A stretch of DNA of 64,000 nt from Actinomycetota bacterium (lineage in GTDB: Bacteria; Actinomycetota; Actinomycetes; Nanopelagicales; Nanopelagicaceae). A model generated the notes under the pieces. It had not been told where the DNA came from and ran no database searches. It saw only the letters and a list, made by a program, of their open reading frames with translations. The position numbers were made by a program, and so were the translations under genes. Location: contig JACMQL010000047.1 of the NCBI GenBank assembly GCA_014377015.1, positions 1 through 64,000 of the forward strand, in the 5' to 3' direction. Numbering within the stretch: position 1 is the stretch's first letter; each line of letters starts with the position of its first letter. Shown piece after piece: positions 11,377 to 22,356 of this stretch.

Positions 11377-12108
11377 ATGAGTCTTTACCGCGATCAAGCG
11401 GTGGTGTTGCGGACCCAGAAGTTGGGCGAAGCAGATCGAATCATCACTTTACTCACCCGTGAACACGGGAGACTGCGCGGTGTCGCAAAAGGTGTGCGTC
11501 GTACGAAATCGAAATTCGGCGCTCGCCTAGAGCCCGGAAGTCACGTCGATGTGCAACTCTATGTCGGTAAGACTTTTGACATAGTCACCCAAGTGGAAGC
11601 AATTGAGAATTATGGTGAGACCCTCACTCATGATTACCGAAGGTGGACTGTATCGGCGGCAATTTTGGAGACAGCAGAAAGGTTCACATTCCAAGAACGT
11701 GAACCAGCCTTGCAGGAGTACCTGTTAGTAGTCGCTGGGCTGAAAGCTTTAGCCGAATCTCGCCACGACCCTTCCTTGATCTTGGATGCTTTTTTGCTTC
11801 GCTCGCTTGGGATTGGCGGATATGCCCCTTCGCTGTCGATGTGTTCGCGTTGCGGTGCGCCAGGTCCGCATAAATATTTCTCTCTCGTAGGTGGGGGCAG
11901 TGTGTGCCTAAATTGCCGGCCATCGGCAAGTGCGACTCCATCAGCAGAAACGCTCGAACTCATGGGCGCACTTCTGAGCGGAGATTGGGCGCAAGCCGAT
12001 CAGAGTGAAGGGCGCCACCGCCGCGAGGCGAGCGGACTTATTGCTGCATATCTGCAATGGCATCTCGAGCGCGGTATCAGGAGTTTGCCTTTGGTGGAGC
12101 GCGCGTGA
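11377..12108 (+). CDS. recO: DNA repair protein RecO
   Basis: 243 aa; [60 protein letters not shown] zinc motif. Confidence 0.96.
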   Translation: MSLYRDQAVVLRTQKLGEADRIITLLTREHGRLRGVAKGVRRTKSKFGARLEPGSHVDVQLYVGKTFDIVTQVEAIENYGETLTHDYRRWTVSAAILETAERFTFQEREPALQEYLLVVAGLKALAESRHDPSLILDAFLLRSLGIGGYAPSLSMCSRCGAPGPHKYFSLVGGGSVCLNCRPSASATPSAETLELMGALLSGDWAQADQSEGRHRREASGLIAAYLQWHLERGIRSLPLVERA

Positions 12109-12860
12109 ACAGGCCACCCAAGCCGCATCGGTCTGGGGCTCGCCCGCCGAAATTTTCACCAGAGAAGATCCCCGGGCATATCGCCGTAGTAATGGACGGA
12201 AACGGCCGCTGGGCGCAAGAGCGGGGATTACCTCGTACCGCCGGCCATGAGGCTGGTGAGGCTGCACTTTTTGATTTAGTTGAGGGCGCAATTGAAATCG
12301 GCGTGCAGGAGCTAAGTGCGTACGCATTTTCGACGGAGAATTGGCGCAGGTCTCCAGATGAAGTGAAGTTCCTCATGGGATTTAATCGTGATGTCATTCG
12401 ACGCCGACGGGACGAGATGAATGAATTAGGTGTGAAAGTTAGGTGGGTGGGTAGGCCAAAAAGATTATGGAAATCAGTAATTAAGGAACTTGAAATAGCT
12501 GAAGAACTCACCCAGACAAATCAAGTTCTAACCCTGAATATGTGCGTGAATTATGGAGGGCGGGCTGAGATTGTCGATGCCGCCACCGCGCTTGCTCACG
12601 CGGTCCAACTTGGAGAGGTGTCTCCAGCGGAAGTTAATGAGAAACTCTTTCAAAGTTATCTCGACGAACCGACGATGCGCGATGTCGATCTATTCCTTCG
12701 CTCTTCAGGGGAAATGCGCACCAGCAATTTCCTGCCGTGGCAATCTGTTTATGCGGAGTTCGTCTTTATGGACGTACTTTGGCCCGATGTGGATAGGCGA
12801 GTTCTCTGGCGAGCAGTGGAGGAATACGGGAGGAGAGATCGACGATTCGGTAAGGCCTGA
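12105..12860 (+). CDS. uppS: Isoprenyl transferase (undecaprenyl diphosphate synthase family)
   Basis: [34 protein letters not shown]; probable GTG start 12105 overlapping recO stop (GTGA). Confidence 0.95.
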   Translation: MNRPPKPHRSGARPPKFSPEKIPGHIAVVMDGNGRWAQERGLPRTAGHEAGEAALFDLVEGAIEIGVQELSAYAFSTENWRRSPDEVKFLMGFNRDVIRRRRDEMNELGVKVRWVGRPKRLWKSVIKELEIAEELTQTNQVLTLNMCVNYGGRAEIVDAATALAHAVQLGEVSPAEVNEKLFQSYLDEPTMRDVDLFLRSSGEMRTSNFLPWQSVYAEFVFMDVLWPDVDRRVLWRAVEEYGRRDRRFGKA

Positions 12861-12941
12861 GTGGTGAGCTTTGGCGGATAATTGCAATTATTTAGGTTCT
12901 AAAAAGAGTTATCCTTGCGGGCAGACGAAAGGCGCCAAGTA

Positions 12942-13586
12942 ATGAAAATTGTACGCAAGGGTCATCCTAATGAGGAAGACGCCGATGTGTTCTATGTCGA
13001 ACGTGCTGAAAAAAGCCTCGTAGCACACCATAGAAAATCAGCCGGCCGTCGTGTTGCACCGTATCTAATCGTCGCAATAGTAATCGCGTTAGGAACGATT
13101 ACGTTTCAGAAATATTTAGGAGATTCTCCGCAAGACACTCGATCAATTGTGCTGGCACTGCAAGGTAAAAAAGTGCTGGATGAGATGGCCCTGCGTGATC
13201 TTGTTGTTAGCCAAGAATTAACTGCTTACTGGATTGGGCCGAAGGAGAACTCTAAATACGCGCTTTCCTCTTACCCGGATGGCCAGATTTTTGTTCGATA
13301 CTTACCAGATGGCAAAGGTCTAGCTGACACCTCGGCCACCTATCTAGTGATTGCGACCTATCCGCAAAAGGATGCGTTTGTGACCACTCAAATTCGGGCT
13401 AACGATTTGAATGCAGTGGGATTCACTAACCTGGATGGGCATGCCGTTTTTTACAGTACGACCCGACCGGCAAGCGTTTATGTCGGTCTACGCGATGTTG
13501 ATTTTCAAGTAGAGATTTTCGACCCGACAGCCGGTCGTGCCCTTATTGCGGCAAGAACCGCGGGACTCATTCGTCAAATTAAATGA
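12942..13586 (+). CDS. Uncharacterised single-TM extracytoplasmic protein, paralog A
   Basis: TM APYLIVAIVIALGTITF; shared motifs LRDLVVSQELTAYWIGPKENSKYAL, RYLPDGKG, VGFTNLDGHAVFY, DVDFQVEIFDP with two other CDS in the window. Possible TTG start at 12915. Confidence 0.75.
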   Translation: MKIVRKGHPNEEDADVFYVERAEKSLVAHHRKSAGRRVAPYLIVAIVIALGTITFQKYLGDSPQDTRSIVLALQGKKVLDEMALRDLVVSQELTAYWIGPKENSKYALSSYPDGQIFVRYLPDGKGLADTSATYLVIATYPQKDAFVTTQIRANDLNAVGFTNLDGHAVFYSTTRPASVYVGLRDVDFQVEIFDPTAGRALIAARTAGLIRQIK

Positions 13587-13661
13587 AGTTGTTCCTGCTA
13601 CTCACGACTAAGCGTAGGAAAATGATTTAGTAATTACTCCATGAATTTTTTAACTTTACAT

Positions 13662-13681
13662 TCGTAAAGTTTGCTTAGAGT
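13662..13681. repeat. Perfect inverted repeat AACTTTAC-ATTC-GTAAAGTT in AT-rich intergenic region
   Basis: 8-bp arms, 4-nt spacer, between paralogs A and B. Confidence 0.6.
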
Positions 13682-13851
13682 TTGGCTCAACAATCGATTT
13701 TTTGACCGTTTTGTAGCGACATATTTCTACCGAATGGTAATAAATCTTCACATTCTTGATAAACTTTTGTTAGTTGTAAGTGACCACCTAAGCGCATGCG
13801 CATCTGCGCCCAGTATTAACGTATGCGAATGAGAGGAACTGTTACATATCC

Positions 13852-14496
13852 ATGGGAATAGGAATCCTTCAAGATGAGAGCGGAGTTCGTACCTTGCTAG
13901 ATCATGGCATGCGAGAAGTTTCCGGGGATTATAAACCCGTCAAGAGAATGCGGGTTCGCTACATCCTGCCTCATATCATTACCGCTCTCGTATTTTCATT
14001 GTTAAGCCTTTCAGTAGAGCACTACATTTCAGCCAAGAATTCCAACTTGCAAGAAGATCTTCTCGTCATTCATGGAGCAAAGACCGTGGACGCGCAAGAA
14101 TTACGCGACGTTGTGGTGCGCAATGGCTTGACGGTTTACTGGGTCGGGGCGGAATCTGGATATAAATATCTGCTTAACGCCGCCGTACCAAGTTCAATCT
14201 CGCTCAGATACGTACCTGTCGGTAGCACAGGCCAAGGGGAGAAGACCACTTATCGTGAAGTTGGAACATTCGTTTCAGCAGGTGCATTCGGCATCACCCG
14301 CAAAGCTGCCTCTCTTGACAACGGCGTCGGATTCGTAAACGTAGATGGTCACGCGGTCTATTACGATTCGCGAGATCCAACCAATGTTTATCTCGGCCTC
14401 AAGAACAAGGACATTCAAATTGAGGTCTTTGATCCGCGCCCAGATCAAGCACTCGCCAAAGTAATGAGCGCGAAGACTGTTTCTAAGATCCGATAG
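13852..14496 (+). CDS. Uncharacterised single-TM extracytoplasmic protein, paralog B
   Basis: 214 aa; LRDVVVRNGLTVYWVGAESGYKYLLNA, RYVPVG, VGFVNVDGHAVYY, NKDIQIEVFDPRP. Confidence 0.75.
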   Translation: MGIGILQDESGVRTLLDHGMREVSGDYKPVKRMRVRYILPHIITALVFSLLSLSVEHYISAKNSNLQEDLLVIHGAKTVDAQELRDVVVRNGLTVYWVGAESGYKYLLNAAVPSSISLRYVPVGSTGQGEKTTYREVGTFVSAGAFGITRKAASLDNGVGFVNVDGHAVYYDSRDPTNVYLGLKNKDIQIEVFDPRPDQALAKVMSAKTVSKIR

Positions 14497-14871
14497 TTAA
14501 TTCTTAAAACACGATTGGCAGGTACCGTAGATCTCGGCGCTATGGCTAACGTCGTGAAATCCGTGTTCAAGCGCATGTTCGCTCGCCCACTTTTCAACGG
14601 AACCACCGTCAATTTCTATTGTTTTACCGCACTTTTTGCACACTAAATGGTGGTGGTGGCTTTCGCCGCAGAGACGGTAAACAGATTCGCCATCTTCGCG
14701 TCGCATAACATCAATAATTTTTTCCTGTAGTAACTTGCCAAGAGTCCGGTACGTCGTCGTCAGTCCGATGCGCTCGCCACTTCGAGTCATGAGTTGATGA
14801 ATCTCTTGGGCGCTCGCAAACCCCCCAGCGCTATCTAGCGCCTGCAGAATTCGAGTTTTGGATTTGCTCAC
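14497..14871 (-). CDS. zur: Fur family transcriptional regulator, probably Zur
   Basis: 124 aa from GTG 14871; QEIHQLMTRSGERIGLTTTYRTLGKLLQEKIIDVMRREDGESVYRLCGESHHHHLVCKKCGKTIEID; overlaps the stop of a ZIP transporter gene (GTGA). Confidence 0.88.
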   Translation of the reverse strand: MSKSKTRILQALDSAGGFASAQEIHQLMTRSGERIGLTTTYRTLGKLLQEKIIDVMRREDGESVYRLCGESHHHHLVCKKCGKTIEIDGGSVEKWASEHALEHGFHDVSHSAEIYGTCQSCFKN

Positions 14872-15623
14872 ACGCCACCGAGTTGTCCCACGACTAGCCA
14901 CATGATTAGTACTCCAACAACCGTAGCTAACATGGTCAGGCGAGATGGATGTCGGGAATGCGCCTCGGGCAAAATGTGCGAAGTTGCCAGATAGATGAGG
15001 AATCCCGAAAAAATTCCCAAGTAGATTCCAATATACGCGCTGCTGATTGTGAAATAGATTCCGACGGCAGTTCCAGAAATTCGCATCACTGCATCGACTC
15101 CCAAAAGGGTAATCGCCCGCGGTTTCCACTTATCGCGAGTGATTAAGAAAGAGACAGTATTGAGTCCATCGGTGAAGGCATGAACCATGATTGCAATGAA
15201 CACGGCATAGCCGAGCGATGTGCTCACTTGAAAAGCTAGACCTAGCGCGATTCCATCTAGAAAAACATGGCCCGCCATGGCAAGTGCGCCCAGCGTTCCA
15301 GCAATATTTGCACTGTGGTGATGTTCATGGCCGTAATCAGATTCGGTAGGTTCATGTGATCCGAAGAACTGTTCGGCAAAATGCAACGCAAGAAATCCAC
15401 CGACAAATGCGAGCGAAACGTCGGGAACATTTCCTAAAGTCCACTCGCTCTCCGCAAAAATTTCTGGTAGCAGATCAAAAGCAACAAGTCCTAAAAGCAA
15501 TCCGGCAGAAAGGCCAAGCGTGAGATGGAGCCGATCGCGAGATCTGAGCGCCACAAATCCACCCGTTGCAGTGGCAAGGGCGCAAATCGAAGCGAAAGCA
15601 AGGGCGGTCATTTGGGACAACAT
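14868..15623 (-). CDS. ZIP family metal (zinc) transporter
   Basis: MLSQMTALAFASICALATATGGFVAL...; HEHHHS loop; HVFLDGIALGLAF and HAFTDGLNT motifs. Start reassigned from 15668 to 15623 because a Zur-like palindrome overlaps the longer start. Confidence 0.88.
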   Translation of the reverse strand: MLSQMTALAFASICALATATGGFVALRSRDRLHLTLGLSAGLLLGLVAFDLLPEIFAESEWTLGNVPDVSLAFVGGFLALHFAEQFFGSHEPTESDYGHEHHHSANIAGTLGALAMAGHVFLDGIALGLAFQVSTSLGYAVFIAIMVHAFTDGLNTVSFLITRDKWKPRAITLLGVDAVMRISGTAVGIYFTISSAYIGIYLGIFSGFLIYLATSHILPEAHSRHPSRLTMLATVVGVLIMWLVVGQLGGV

Positions 15624-15646
15624 GGGGGAAGCGTAATCGAGATTTA

Positions 15647-15667
15647 TGAAAATGACAACCATTTCCA
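15647..15667. promoter_or_regulatory. Candidate Zur operator TGAAAATG-ACAAC-CATTTCCA
   Basis: Imperfect palindrome (one mismatch across 8-bp arms) directly upstream of the ZIP-zur operon; resembles the AT-rich TGAAAATnATTTTCA-type Zur box. Confidence 0.55.
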
Positions 15668-15691
15668 TATTTTACAAGCTAGGCTCGTCTT

Positions 15692-15991
15692 ATGCTCGCA
15701 ATCGCCCGCTTTAGCGTTCCTTTGGCGCAAGCCTTCGAGTTTCGGGCCGCTCTGGAAGGTGCCCACGAGGCGCTGTCCAACTGTGCTGGATTTATCTCGG
15801 GTGAAACTGGTCGGAATTTAGATGACCCCACCCTGTGGGTTTTAATGACTTCGTGGAAGGATGTCGGTTCCTACCGGCGGGCATTGAGTTCAATTGAGGT
15901 CAAAATGAGGGCCGTACCGTTGTTGGCGCAAGCAATCGATGAGCCGGGTGCGTATCACAATGATGCATCCGAGGGAGCATTCACCGCGTAA
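15692..15991 (+). CDS. Antibiotic biosynthesis monooxygenase (ABM)-like small protein
   Basis: 99 aa; ARFSVPLAQAFEFRAALEGAHEALSNCAGFISGETGRNLDDPTLWVLMTSWKDVGSYRRAL; TAGGCT-N6-ATG. Confidence 0.7.
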   Translation: MLAIARFSVPLAQAFEFRAALEGAHEALSNCAGFISGETGRNLDDPTLWVLMTSWKDVGSYRRALSSIEVKMRAVPLLAQAIDEPGAYHNDASEGAFTA

Positions 15992-16060
15992 AGTACGCCT
16001 ACGGGTTGCAACTACATCGATTGTGCACCGCCGACAGCCAGCCGGATGGAGATAAAAACT

Positions 16061-17437
16061 ATGGCCGATCGTCTCGAAACTATCGTCAGCCTCGCTAAGC
16101 GGCGCGGCTTCGTCTACCCCTCCAGTGAGATTTACGGGGGTTTGCGTGCTGCGTGGGACTACGGGCCCTTGGGCGTTGAACTCAAAAACAACGTTAAGCG
16201 TCAATGGTGGAAGTCCATGGTCACGGGACGTGAAGATGTCGTCGGCCTCGACTCCTGCGTGATCCTGGCGCGTGAAGTCTGGGAGGCATCAGGTCACGTC
16301 TCAACTTTCTCTGATCCCTTAACTGAGTGCACCGCCTGTCACAAGCGCTTCCGCGCAGATCATCTAGAGGAAGCATTCGAAGCCAAAAACAAGCGACCTC
16401 CTCAATCACTTGCTGAAGTCAACTGCCCAGCTTGTGGAAATAAAGGTCAATTCACGACACCCAAGCAATTTTCTGGACTTTTAAAGACCTACCTCGGGCC
16501 AGTTGAAGACGAGTCTGGGTTGGCATATCTGCGCCCCGAAACTGCGCAAGGAATTTTCATCAATTTTGACAATGTCGTCACGACGTCACGGAAAAAACCG
16601 CCATTTGGTATTGGCCAGATCGGAAAATCATTTCGAAATGAAATTACACCCGGGAATTTTATTTTTCGCACACGTGAGTTCGAGCAGATGGAGATGGAAT
16701 TCTTTGTGGTGCCCGGAACCGACGAAGAATGGCATCAATACTGGATTGATACTCGGCTTGCTTGGTACAAAGACTTAGGCATTGATCCGCAACGTCTTCG
16801 AATTTACGATCACCCGAAAGAAAAGTTGTCTCACTACTCCAAGCGCACTGCCGACATCGAATATAAATTTGAATTTGCAGGCACAGAGTGGGGCGAACTC
16901 GAAGGTATCGCTAGTCGTACTGATTTTGATCTCAAGGCGCATTCAAGTGCTTCAGGAAAAGATCTCTCTTGGTTCGATCAAGAAAAGAACGAACGCTGGA
17001 CTCCCTACGTAATCGAGCCAGCAGCTGGCGTCGATCGTTGCACTCTGACTTTTCTGATGGATGCTTTCACCGAAGACGAAGCACCTAATTCCAAGGGGGA
17101 GATGGAGAAACGCGCGGTCCTCAAAATTGACCATCGATTGGCGCCCGTGAAAGTAGCTGTTCTGCCTTTGTCACGTAATGCTGACCTCTCTCCTAAGGCG
17201 CGGGACTTAGCGGCGCAGTTGCGAAAGAATTGGAATATCGATTTCGATGATGCGGGTGCCATCGGACGCCGTTATCGTCGCCAAGATGAAATCGGCACTC
17301 CTTTCTGCATCACAGTCGATTTCGACTCCCTTGACGATCATGCGGTGACGATTCGACATCGCGACACCATGGCGCAGGAGCGCATTGCTCTGGATCAGGT
17401 AGAGGCATGGTTAGCGCCACGACTTCTCGGCGCATAG
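16061..17437 (+). CDS. glyS: Glycyl-tRNA synthetase
   Basis: [54 protein letters not shown]; class II motifs; SD ggagat before ATG. Alternative start 16046. Confidence 0.96.
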   Translation: MADRLETIVSLAKRRGFVYPSSEIYGGLRAAWDYGPLGVELKNNVKRQWWKSMVTGREDVVGLDSCVILAREVWEASGHVSTFSDPLTECTACHKRFRADHLEEAFEAKNKRPPQSLAEVNCPACGNKGQFTTPKQFSGLLKTYLGPVEDESGLAYLRPETAQGIFINFDNVVTTSRKKPPFGIGQIGKSFRNEITPGNFIFRTREFEQMEMEFFVVPGTDEEWHQYWIDTRLAWYKDLGIDPQRLRIYDHPKEKLSHYSKRTADIEYKFEFAGTEWGELEGIASRTDFDLKAHSSASGKDLSWFDQEKNERWTPYVIEPAAGVDRCTLTFLMDAFTEDEAPNSKGEMEKRAVLKIDHRLAPVKVAVLPLSRNADLSPKARDLAAQLRKNWNIDFDDAGAIGRRYRRQDEIGTPFCITVDFDSLDDHAVTIRHRDTMAQERIALDQVEAWLAPRLLGA

Positions 17438-18573
17438 CCCCGCTTACCCTTCGACTTGCGACGGGGGAGCACCAGATTGATCCGCCAGTGGTACTCGCTC
17501 CCATGGCTGGAATAACCAACGCGCCATTTCGAACTCTTTGTCGCGAACAAGGCGCGGGTCTTTTTGTTTCAGAAATGGTTACTGCGCGCGCTCTCATAGA
17601 AAGACGTCCCGAGACGTTGCGCATGATCGCTCCCGGTCCTGGCGAGTGGCCGCGATCAGTGCAGTTGTACAGTGTCGATCCAGCGACAATGCGCGCAGCC
17701 GTGACCATGCTCGGTAAGGAAAATCTGGCAGACCATATTGATATGAATTTCGGTTGCCCCGTTCCGAAAGTGACTCGCAAAGGAGGCGGTGCAGCCCTGC
17801 CGTATAAGCGCCGCCTTTTCACATCAATAGTTGGTGCAGCCATAGAAGCTGCCAAGCCTTTCGGTTTGCCGATAACCGTCAAGATGCGTATCGGCATCGA
17901 TAGCGACCACGAAACATATTTAGAAGCGGCAAAAAGTGCTGCTGACTTAGGCGTGAATTGGGTGGCGCTGCACGCGCGCACGGCAGAGCAGATGTACGAG
18001 GGCAAATCCGATTGGAGCGCCATCGAACGTTTGGTCGATCACCTGAAACCGACGGGCGTGCCCGTTTTGGGCAATGGAGATATTTGGTCCGGCGCGGACG
18101 CGATGGCAATGGTCGAACAAACGAATTGTGCAGGAGTTGTTGTTGGCCGCGGATGTCTGGGCCGGCCGTGGTTATTTAATGATTTAGTCGCATCTTTTCG
18201 CGGCGCGAACGTCAAGTCGCTTCCGACGCTTCACGAAGTTCGCGAAGTTATGTTTCGACATGGTCAATTGATTGTCGAACACTTCGAATCCGAAGACCGT
18301 GGCTGCCGAGACCTTCGCAAACATATGGCTTGGTATCTCAAAGGGTTCAGAGTCGCCGGCCCGCTGCGGCGCCAGTTTGGAATGGTCTCTTCGCTTTCAG
18401 AACTTCGCGCATTGCTGGATCAACTTGAAGATCAGCCTTATCCGAATGCAGTCGGAGATATGCCACGAGGTCGAACTAGTCATGGAAGGCCAGTGACGCT
18501 TCCGCAAGGTTGGCTCGATGACCCGGATGAATTGGCAGTTGTTGATTTAGAAGACGCATTTTCGGGCGGCTGA
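17407..18573 (+). CDS. dusB: tRNA-dihydrouridine synthase
   Basis: 388 aa; [58 protein letters not shown]; overlaps the glyS end. Confidence 0.95.
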   Translation: MVSATTSRRIAPLTLRLATGEHQIDPPVVLAPMAGITNAPFRTLCREQGAGLFVSEMVTARALIERRPETLRMIAPGPGEWPRSVQLYSVDPATMRAAVTMLGKENLADHIDMNFGCPVPKVTRKGGGAALPYKRRLFTSIVGAAIEAAKPFGLPITVKMRIGIDSDHETYLEAAKSAADLGVNWVALHARTAEQMYEGKSDWSAIERLVDHLKPTGVPVLGNGDIWSGADAMAMVEQTNCAGVVVGRGCLGRPWLFNDLVASFRGANVKSLPTLHEVREVMFRHGQLIVEHFESEDRGCRDLRKHMAWYLKGFRVAGPLRRQFGMVSSLSELRALLDQLEDQPYPNAVGDMPRGRTSHGRPVTLPQGWLDDPDELAVVDLEDAFSGG

Positions 18574-18574
18574 G

Positions 18575-19204
18575 ATGTTTGCGTTTCGAATAATTCGTCG
18601 CGTAATCAGCGCGATCATCTTGCTGGCCATTGTGATTCCGCTAGTGGCGGGCGGCAAGACTTGGATGGCTGCGCGCGATTCCACCGCGGGCAAAGCGGAT
18701 GTGATCGTGGTGCTTGGTGCAGCACAATTCGATGGTCGTCCTAGTGAGGTTTTTGAATCTCGGCTAGTTGAAGCAAAACGAATTTTTCTTCTAGGTTACG
18801 CGCCATCCATAATCACCGTCGGTTCGGGCGCTCCGGGAGATCGCACAACTGAAGCGGCCTCCGCAAAAAAGTGGTTGTTAAGTAATGGAATTAAGTCCGT
18901 CAACGTGACCGCCATCGAAGAAGGTCGCGATACTTTCGTAAGCACTGAAAGTTATATTGCATTGATGAAAGCGAAAGGATGGGAAAGCGTGATTATTGTG
19001 ACTGACCCGTATCACTGCCTCAGGGCGATGACGATGGCCTCGGATCTGGGTGCGAGAGCAACGTGCTCTCCTGCTCGTACAGGTGTCAACTCATTGGAGA
19101 ATTTCAACGTGCGTTATTTAATTCGAGAAACTGGCGCGTATCTTGCATATATAACATTGGGCAGACGTGGAATTCACGTGAGTGATCATCTAGGTCGCGA
19201 GTAA
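18575..19204 (+). CDS. YdcF/SanA family (DUF218) membrane-anchored protein
   Basis: 209 aa; DVIVVLGAAQFDGRPSEVFESRLVEAKRIF...VIIVTDPYHCLRA. Confidence 0.88.
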   Translation: MFAFRIIRRVISAIILLAIVIPLVAGGKTWMAARDSTAGKADVIVVLGAAQFDGRPSEVFESRLVEAKRIFLLGYAPSIITVGSGAPGDRTTEAASAKKWLLSNGIKSVNVTAIEEGRDTFVSTESYIALMKAKGWESVIIVTDPYHCLRAMTMASDLGARATCSPARTGVNSLENFNVRYLIRETGAYLAYITLGRRGIHVSDHLGRE

Positions 19205-19214
19205 GGTAAGGCGC

Positions 19215-20447
19215 ATGGATTCTTACAACGGCACAGACAAGGAGAGATTCCTCGACGAGCCGGCCAAACGTGCAGGACGTACTGAATTTATGCGCGACCG
19301 TGCTCGAGTAATTCATTCCGCGTCGCTGCGTCGACTTGGCGCAAAAACGCAAGTGGCCGTGCCGTGGGAAAATGATTTTCAACGTACTCGTCTGGCCCAC
19401 TCCTTAGAAGTTGCTCAAATCGGCCGCGAATTGGGTGATTCACTTGGCGCCGACCCCGATCTACTTGATACTGCCTGCCTTGCTCATGATTTAGGTCATC
19501 CACCGTTCGGTCATAACGGCGAAACTGCGTTGGCCGAGATTGCACACGAGTGTGGCGGCTTCGAGGGAAACGCCCAGAGTTTTCGGCTACTTACCCGCCT
19601 GGAAGCCAAGACCTATGACATGCACGGCCGCTCCTTTGGTCTAAACCTCACACGCGCTTCGTTGGATGCGGTTTCAAAATATCCCTGGCCCTATGCGCGC
19701 ACAAATCGCAAATACGGTGTGTATGCGGAGGATCTAGAAATTTTCGATTGGATGCGCCTGGGCGCCCCCATCGAGAGGCGTTGCATCGAGGCGCAAATTA
19801 TGGATTGGTCGGATGATGTCTCCTATTCAGTTCACGATTTAGAAGATGCTCTGGTAGCACACCAAGTCAAAGTTGAAGATTTCGCCAGCGATCTTCCTCT
19901 TCTTCACAAAGTGATGCTGGCTGACTATGGCGTGCAGGCAAGTGAAGAAGAAACCGTAGAGTCTCTCAAGCGTTTGGAGAGCCTGTCCTGCTGGCCGACT
20001 CAATACGACGGCTCGCATCAAAGCCTGGCCCGCACCAAAGATCTCACCAGTCAATTGATAGGCAGATTTGTGTTGACGGCCGAGACTGAGACGCGCAAAG
20101 TTCACGGGCGTTCGCCACTCGTGAGGTACTGGGCTAACTTGGAAGTTCCGCGCGACTTACGTTTAGAAGTTGGCCTGCTTAAATCTATTGCCGGGCACTA
20201 CTTAATCAATTCTCCAATTGCGCAAGATAGATATGCACGTCAAAGAGTAGTTATCACCGAACTTGTCGAAATGATTTTGGCTAGCGCGCCACACACTCTC
20301 GATACGATATTTCTTGAAGACTGGAAAAACGCCGCCACTGATGCGGCGAAGTTGAGAGTGGTCATCGATCAAGTCGCTAGCCTCACCGATCCCGGCGCTT
20401 ATGCCATGCACGCGCGCCTGACGGCGCAGATAGAATCGCAAACATGA
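19215..20447 (+). CDS. dgt: Deoxyguanosinetriphosphate triphosphohydrolase (dGTPase)
   Basis: 410 aa; RDRARVIHSASLRRLGAKTQV, TACLAHDLGHPPFGHNGE (HD motif). Confidence 0.95.
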   Translation: MDSYNGTDKERFLDEPAKRAGRTEFMRDRARVIHSASLRRLGAKTQVAVPWENDFQRTRLAHSLEVAQIGRELGDSLGADPDLLDTACLAHDLGHPPFGHNGETALAEIAHECGGFEGNAQSFRLLTRLEAKTYDMHGRSFGLNLTRASLDAVSKYPWPYARTNRKYGVYAEDLEIFDWMRLGAPIERRCIEAQIMDWSDDVSYSVHDLEDALVAHQVKVEDFASDLPLLHKVMLADYGVQASEEETVESLKRLESLSCWPTQYDGSHQSLARTKDLTSQLIGRFVLTAETETRKVHGRSPLVRYWANLEVPRDLRLEVGLLKSIAGHYLINSPIAQDRYARQRVVITELVEMILASAPHTLDTIFLEDWKNAATDAAKLRVVIDQVASLTDPGAYAMHARLTAQIESQT

Positions 20448-22297
20448 GCGGTCGCATAAAAGATGAAGATGTTGCGTACATCCGCGAACGCGCACCTATC
20501 GATGAAGTCGTAGGCGATTATGTCCAACTCAAAAATGCCGGAGGAGGCCAGAAAAAAGGTCTATGTCCTTTTCATGATGAAAAATCGCCTTCTTTTCACG
20601 TAACGCCGAGCAAAGGATATTTTCATTGTTTCGGTTGCCAGGTGGGTGGCGACGTTATTGCGTTCTTGATGAAGATCGATCACCTTTCATTTACCGAAAC
20701 TGTGGAGCGTCTTGCCGAACGAATTGGCTACACCTTGCATTACGAGGAGGGCGCGACTGGGAAAGTCACTCCGCCCGGCCAGCGGTCCCGTTTAATTGCG
20801 GCGAATTTGGCGGCCGCAAAGTTCTATCAATCTCAATTAAACGAATCTTCCCAGGCGCAGTACGGACGCGAATTATTGCTCAAGCGCGGATTTGATAAAG
20901 ATGCATGCGCAAAATTCGAAGTGGGCTATGCACCAGATGAATGGGATGCGCTGACGAAGTTTTTGCGCGCGCAAAGTTTTACGATGGACGAACTAGAAAT
21001 TGCTGGACTTTCAAAAATGGGTCAACGTGGTCCAATTGACCGCTTCAGAAATAGATTGATGTGGCCGATTCGAGATATTTCTGGAGATGTGGTCGGTTTC
21101 GGTGCGCGCAAGTTAGCGTCGGACGATGTTGATACTGGTCCGAAATATCTCAATACCCCCGAGACGCCGATTTACAAGAAGAGTCAAGTTCTCTACGGAT
21201 TAGATATGGCGAAGAAAGAGATTGCTAAATCTCGACAGGCCGTGATCGTTGAAGGCTATACGGACGTGATGGCTGCCCACTTAGCAGGAATACCAACTGC
21301 GGTAGCAACGTGCGGGACCGCGTTTGGCACCGACCACATTCGAATTTTACGCCGACTTCTGATGGATGACGATGCTTTCCGCGGTGAGGTTATTTTTACA
21401 TTCGACGGAGATGCAGCGGGACAGAAAGCGGCCCTCCGCGCATTTAGTGAGGATCAGAAATTCGTCACGCAAACTTTTGTGGCCGTTGAACCAAACGGAT
21501 TAGATCCCTGCGACTTGCGACAACACAAGGGCGATGCCGCACTTCGCGACCTCATAGCAAGACGGGTGCCACTTTTCGAATTCGCCATTAGAAGTGAGAT
21601 AAATCGTCACAACCTTGAAACCGCTGAGGGGCGCGTTAATGCACTCAATGCAGCCGCTCCGGTTGTTGGACAGATTCGCGATAAATCTCTGCGCCCTGAA
21701 TATATCCGTCTTTTGGCTGGATGGCTGGGTGTCGAAGTGGAGATAGTCGCATCAGCCGTTAACAGAGTTGCCCGTTCAAACGCTGCGCCAGAAAATCCCG
21801 CCCCCGAAGCCAGCACCCTGGCCATCAACGATTCCAGGTGGCGTCCCGATCCGGCCGAACCCCGACTCGCCCTTGAGCGCGAAGTCCTTAAAGCAAAATT
21901 GCAGATGCCCGAACTTGTCAGTGACTGGTCGGCGATCGAGGCCGATGCTTTCACTCACCCTGCTTACCGCCAGTTGCGAATCGAGATTGATTCGCACAGC
22001 AGTGCAAACGTGCGACTTGAAGATGTGGACGATGCCCGCATGAAATCCTTGCTGGCGGAGTTATCGGTCGAACCGATTCGCGCTGACGGGGAGATTTCTC
22101 AACGCTACGTGGAGAGCATCGTGGCCCGCTTGCGGGAAGTGGCAATGAGTCGGGCGATAGCGGATGTGAAATCCACCTTGCAACGGCTTAACCCGCTGAC
22201 TCAAGAGGAGCAATACACGGCCCTTTTCACGCAACTCGTGGCTTTGGAAAGCACCCGCCGCACCATGCACGAACTTGCTTTGGGGGAGTTAGCTTGA
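20444..22297 (+). CDS. dnaG: DNA primase
   Basis: 617 aa; zinc finger CPFHDEKSPSFHVTPSKGYFHCFGC; TOPRIM VEGYTDVMAAHLAG. Confidence 0.97.
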   Translation: MSGRIKDEDVAYIRERAPIDEVVGDYVQLKNAGGGQKKGLCPFHDEKSPSFHVTPSKGYFHCFGCQVGGDVIAFLMKIDHLSFTETVERLAERIGYTLHYEEGATGKVTPPGQRSRLIAANLAAAKFYQSQLNESSQAQYGRELLLKRGFDKDACAKFEVGYAPDEWDALTKFLRAQSFTMDELEIAGLSKMGQRGPIDRFRNRLMWPIRDISGDVVGFGARKLASDDVDTGPKYLNTPETPIYKKSQVLYGLDMAKKEIAKSRQAVIVEGYTDVMAAHLAGIPTAVATCGTAFGTDHIRILRRLLMDDDAFRGEVIFTFDGDAAGQKAALRAFSEDQKFVTQTFVAVEPNGLDPCDLRQHKGDAALRDLIARRVPLFEFAIRSEINRHNLETAEGRVNALNAAAPVVGQIRDKSLRPEYIRLLAGWLGVEVEIVASAVNRVARSNAAPENPAPEASTLAINDSRWRPDPAEPRLALEREVLKAKLQMPELVSDWSAIEADAFTHPAYRQLRIEIDSHSSANVRLEDVDDARMKSLLAELSVEPIRADGEISQRYVESIVARLREVAMSRAIADVKSTLQRLNPLTQEEQYTALFTQLVALESTRRTMHELALGELA

Positions 22298-22356
22298 GTT
22301 AGAAGCCCGCGGGCGCGTGCGCTAGAGTTGCGCCCTTGCCAGTGTCTTCACCGTAA

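Noticed and set aside
14872-15129. N-terminal extension of the Fur-family ORF (14497..15129 call)
   Set aside because: The extension is antisense-frame readthrough within the ZIP gene; the Fur domain begins at GTG 14871, overlapping the ZIP stop.
17310-18023. 237-aa minus-strand ORF opposite dusB
   Set aside because: Antisense shadow of dusB; composition typical of spurious frames.
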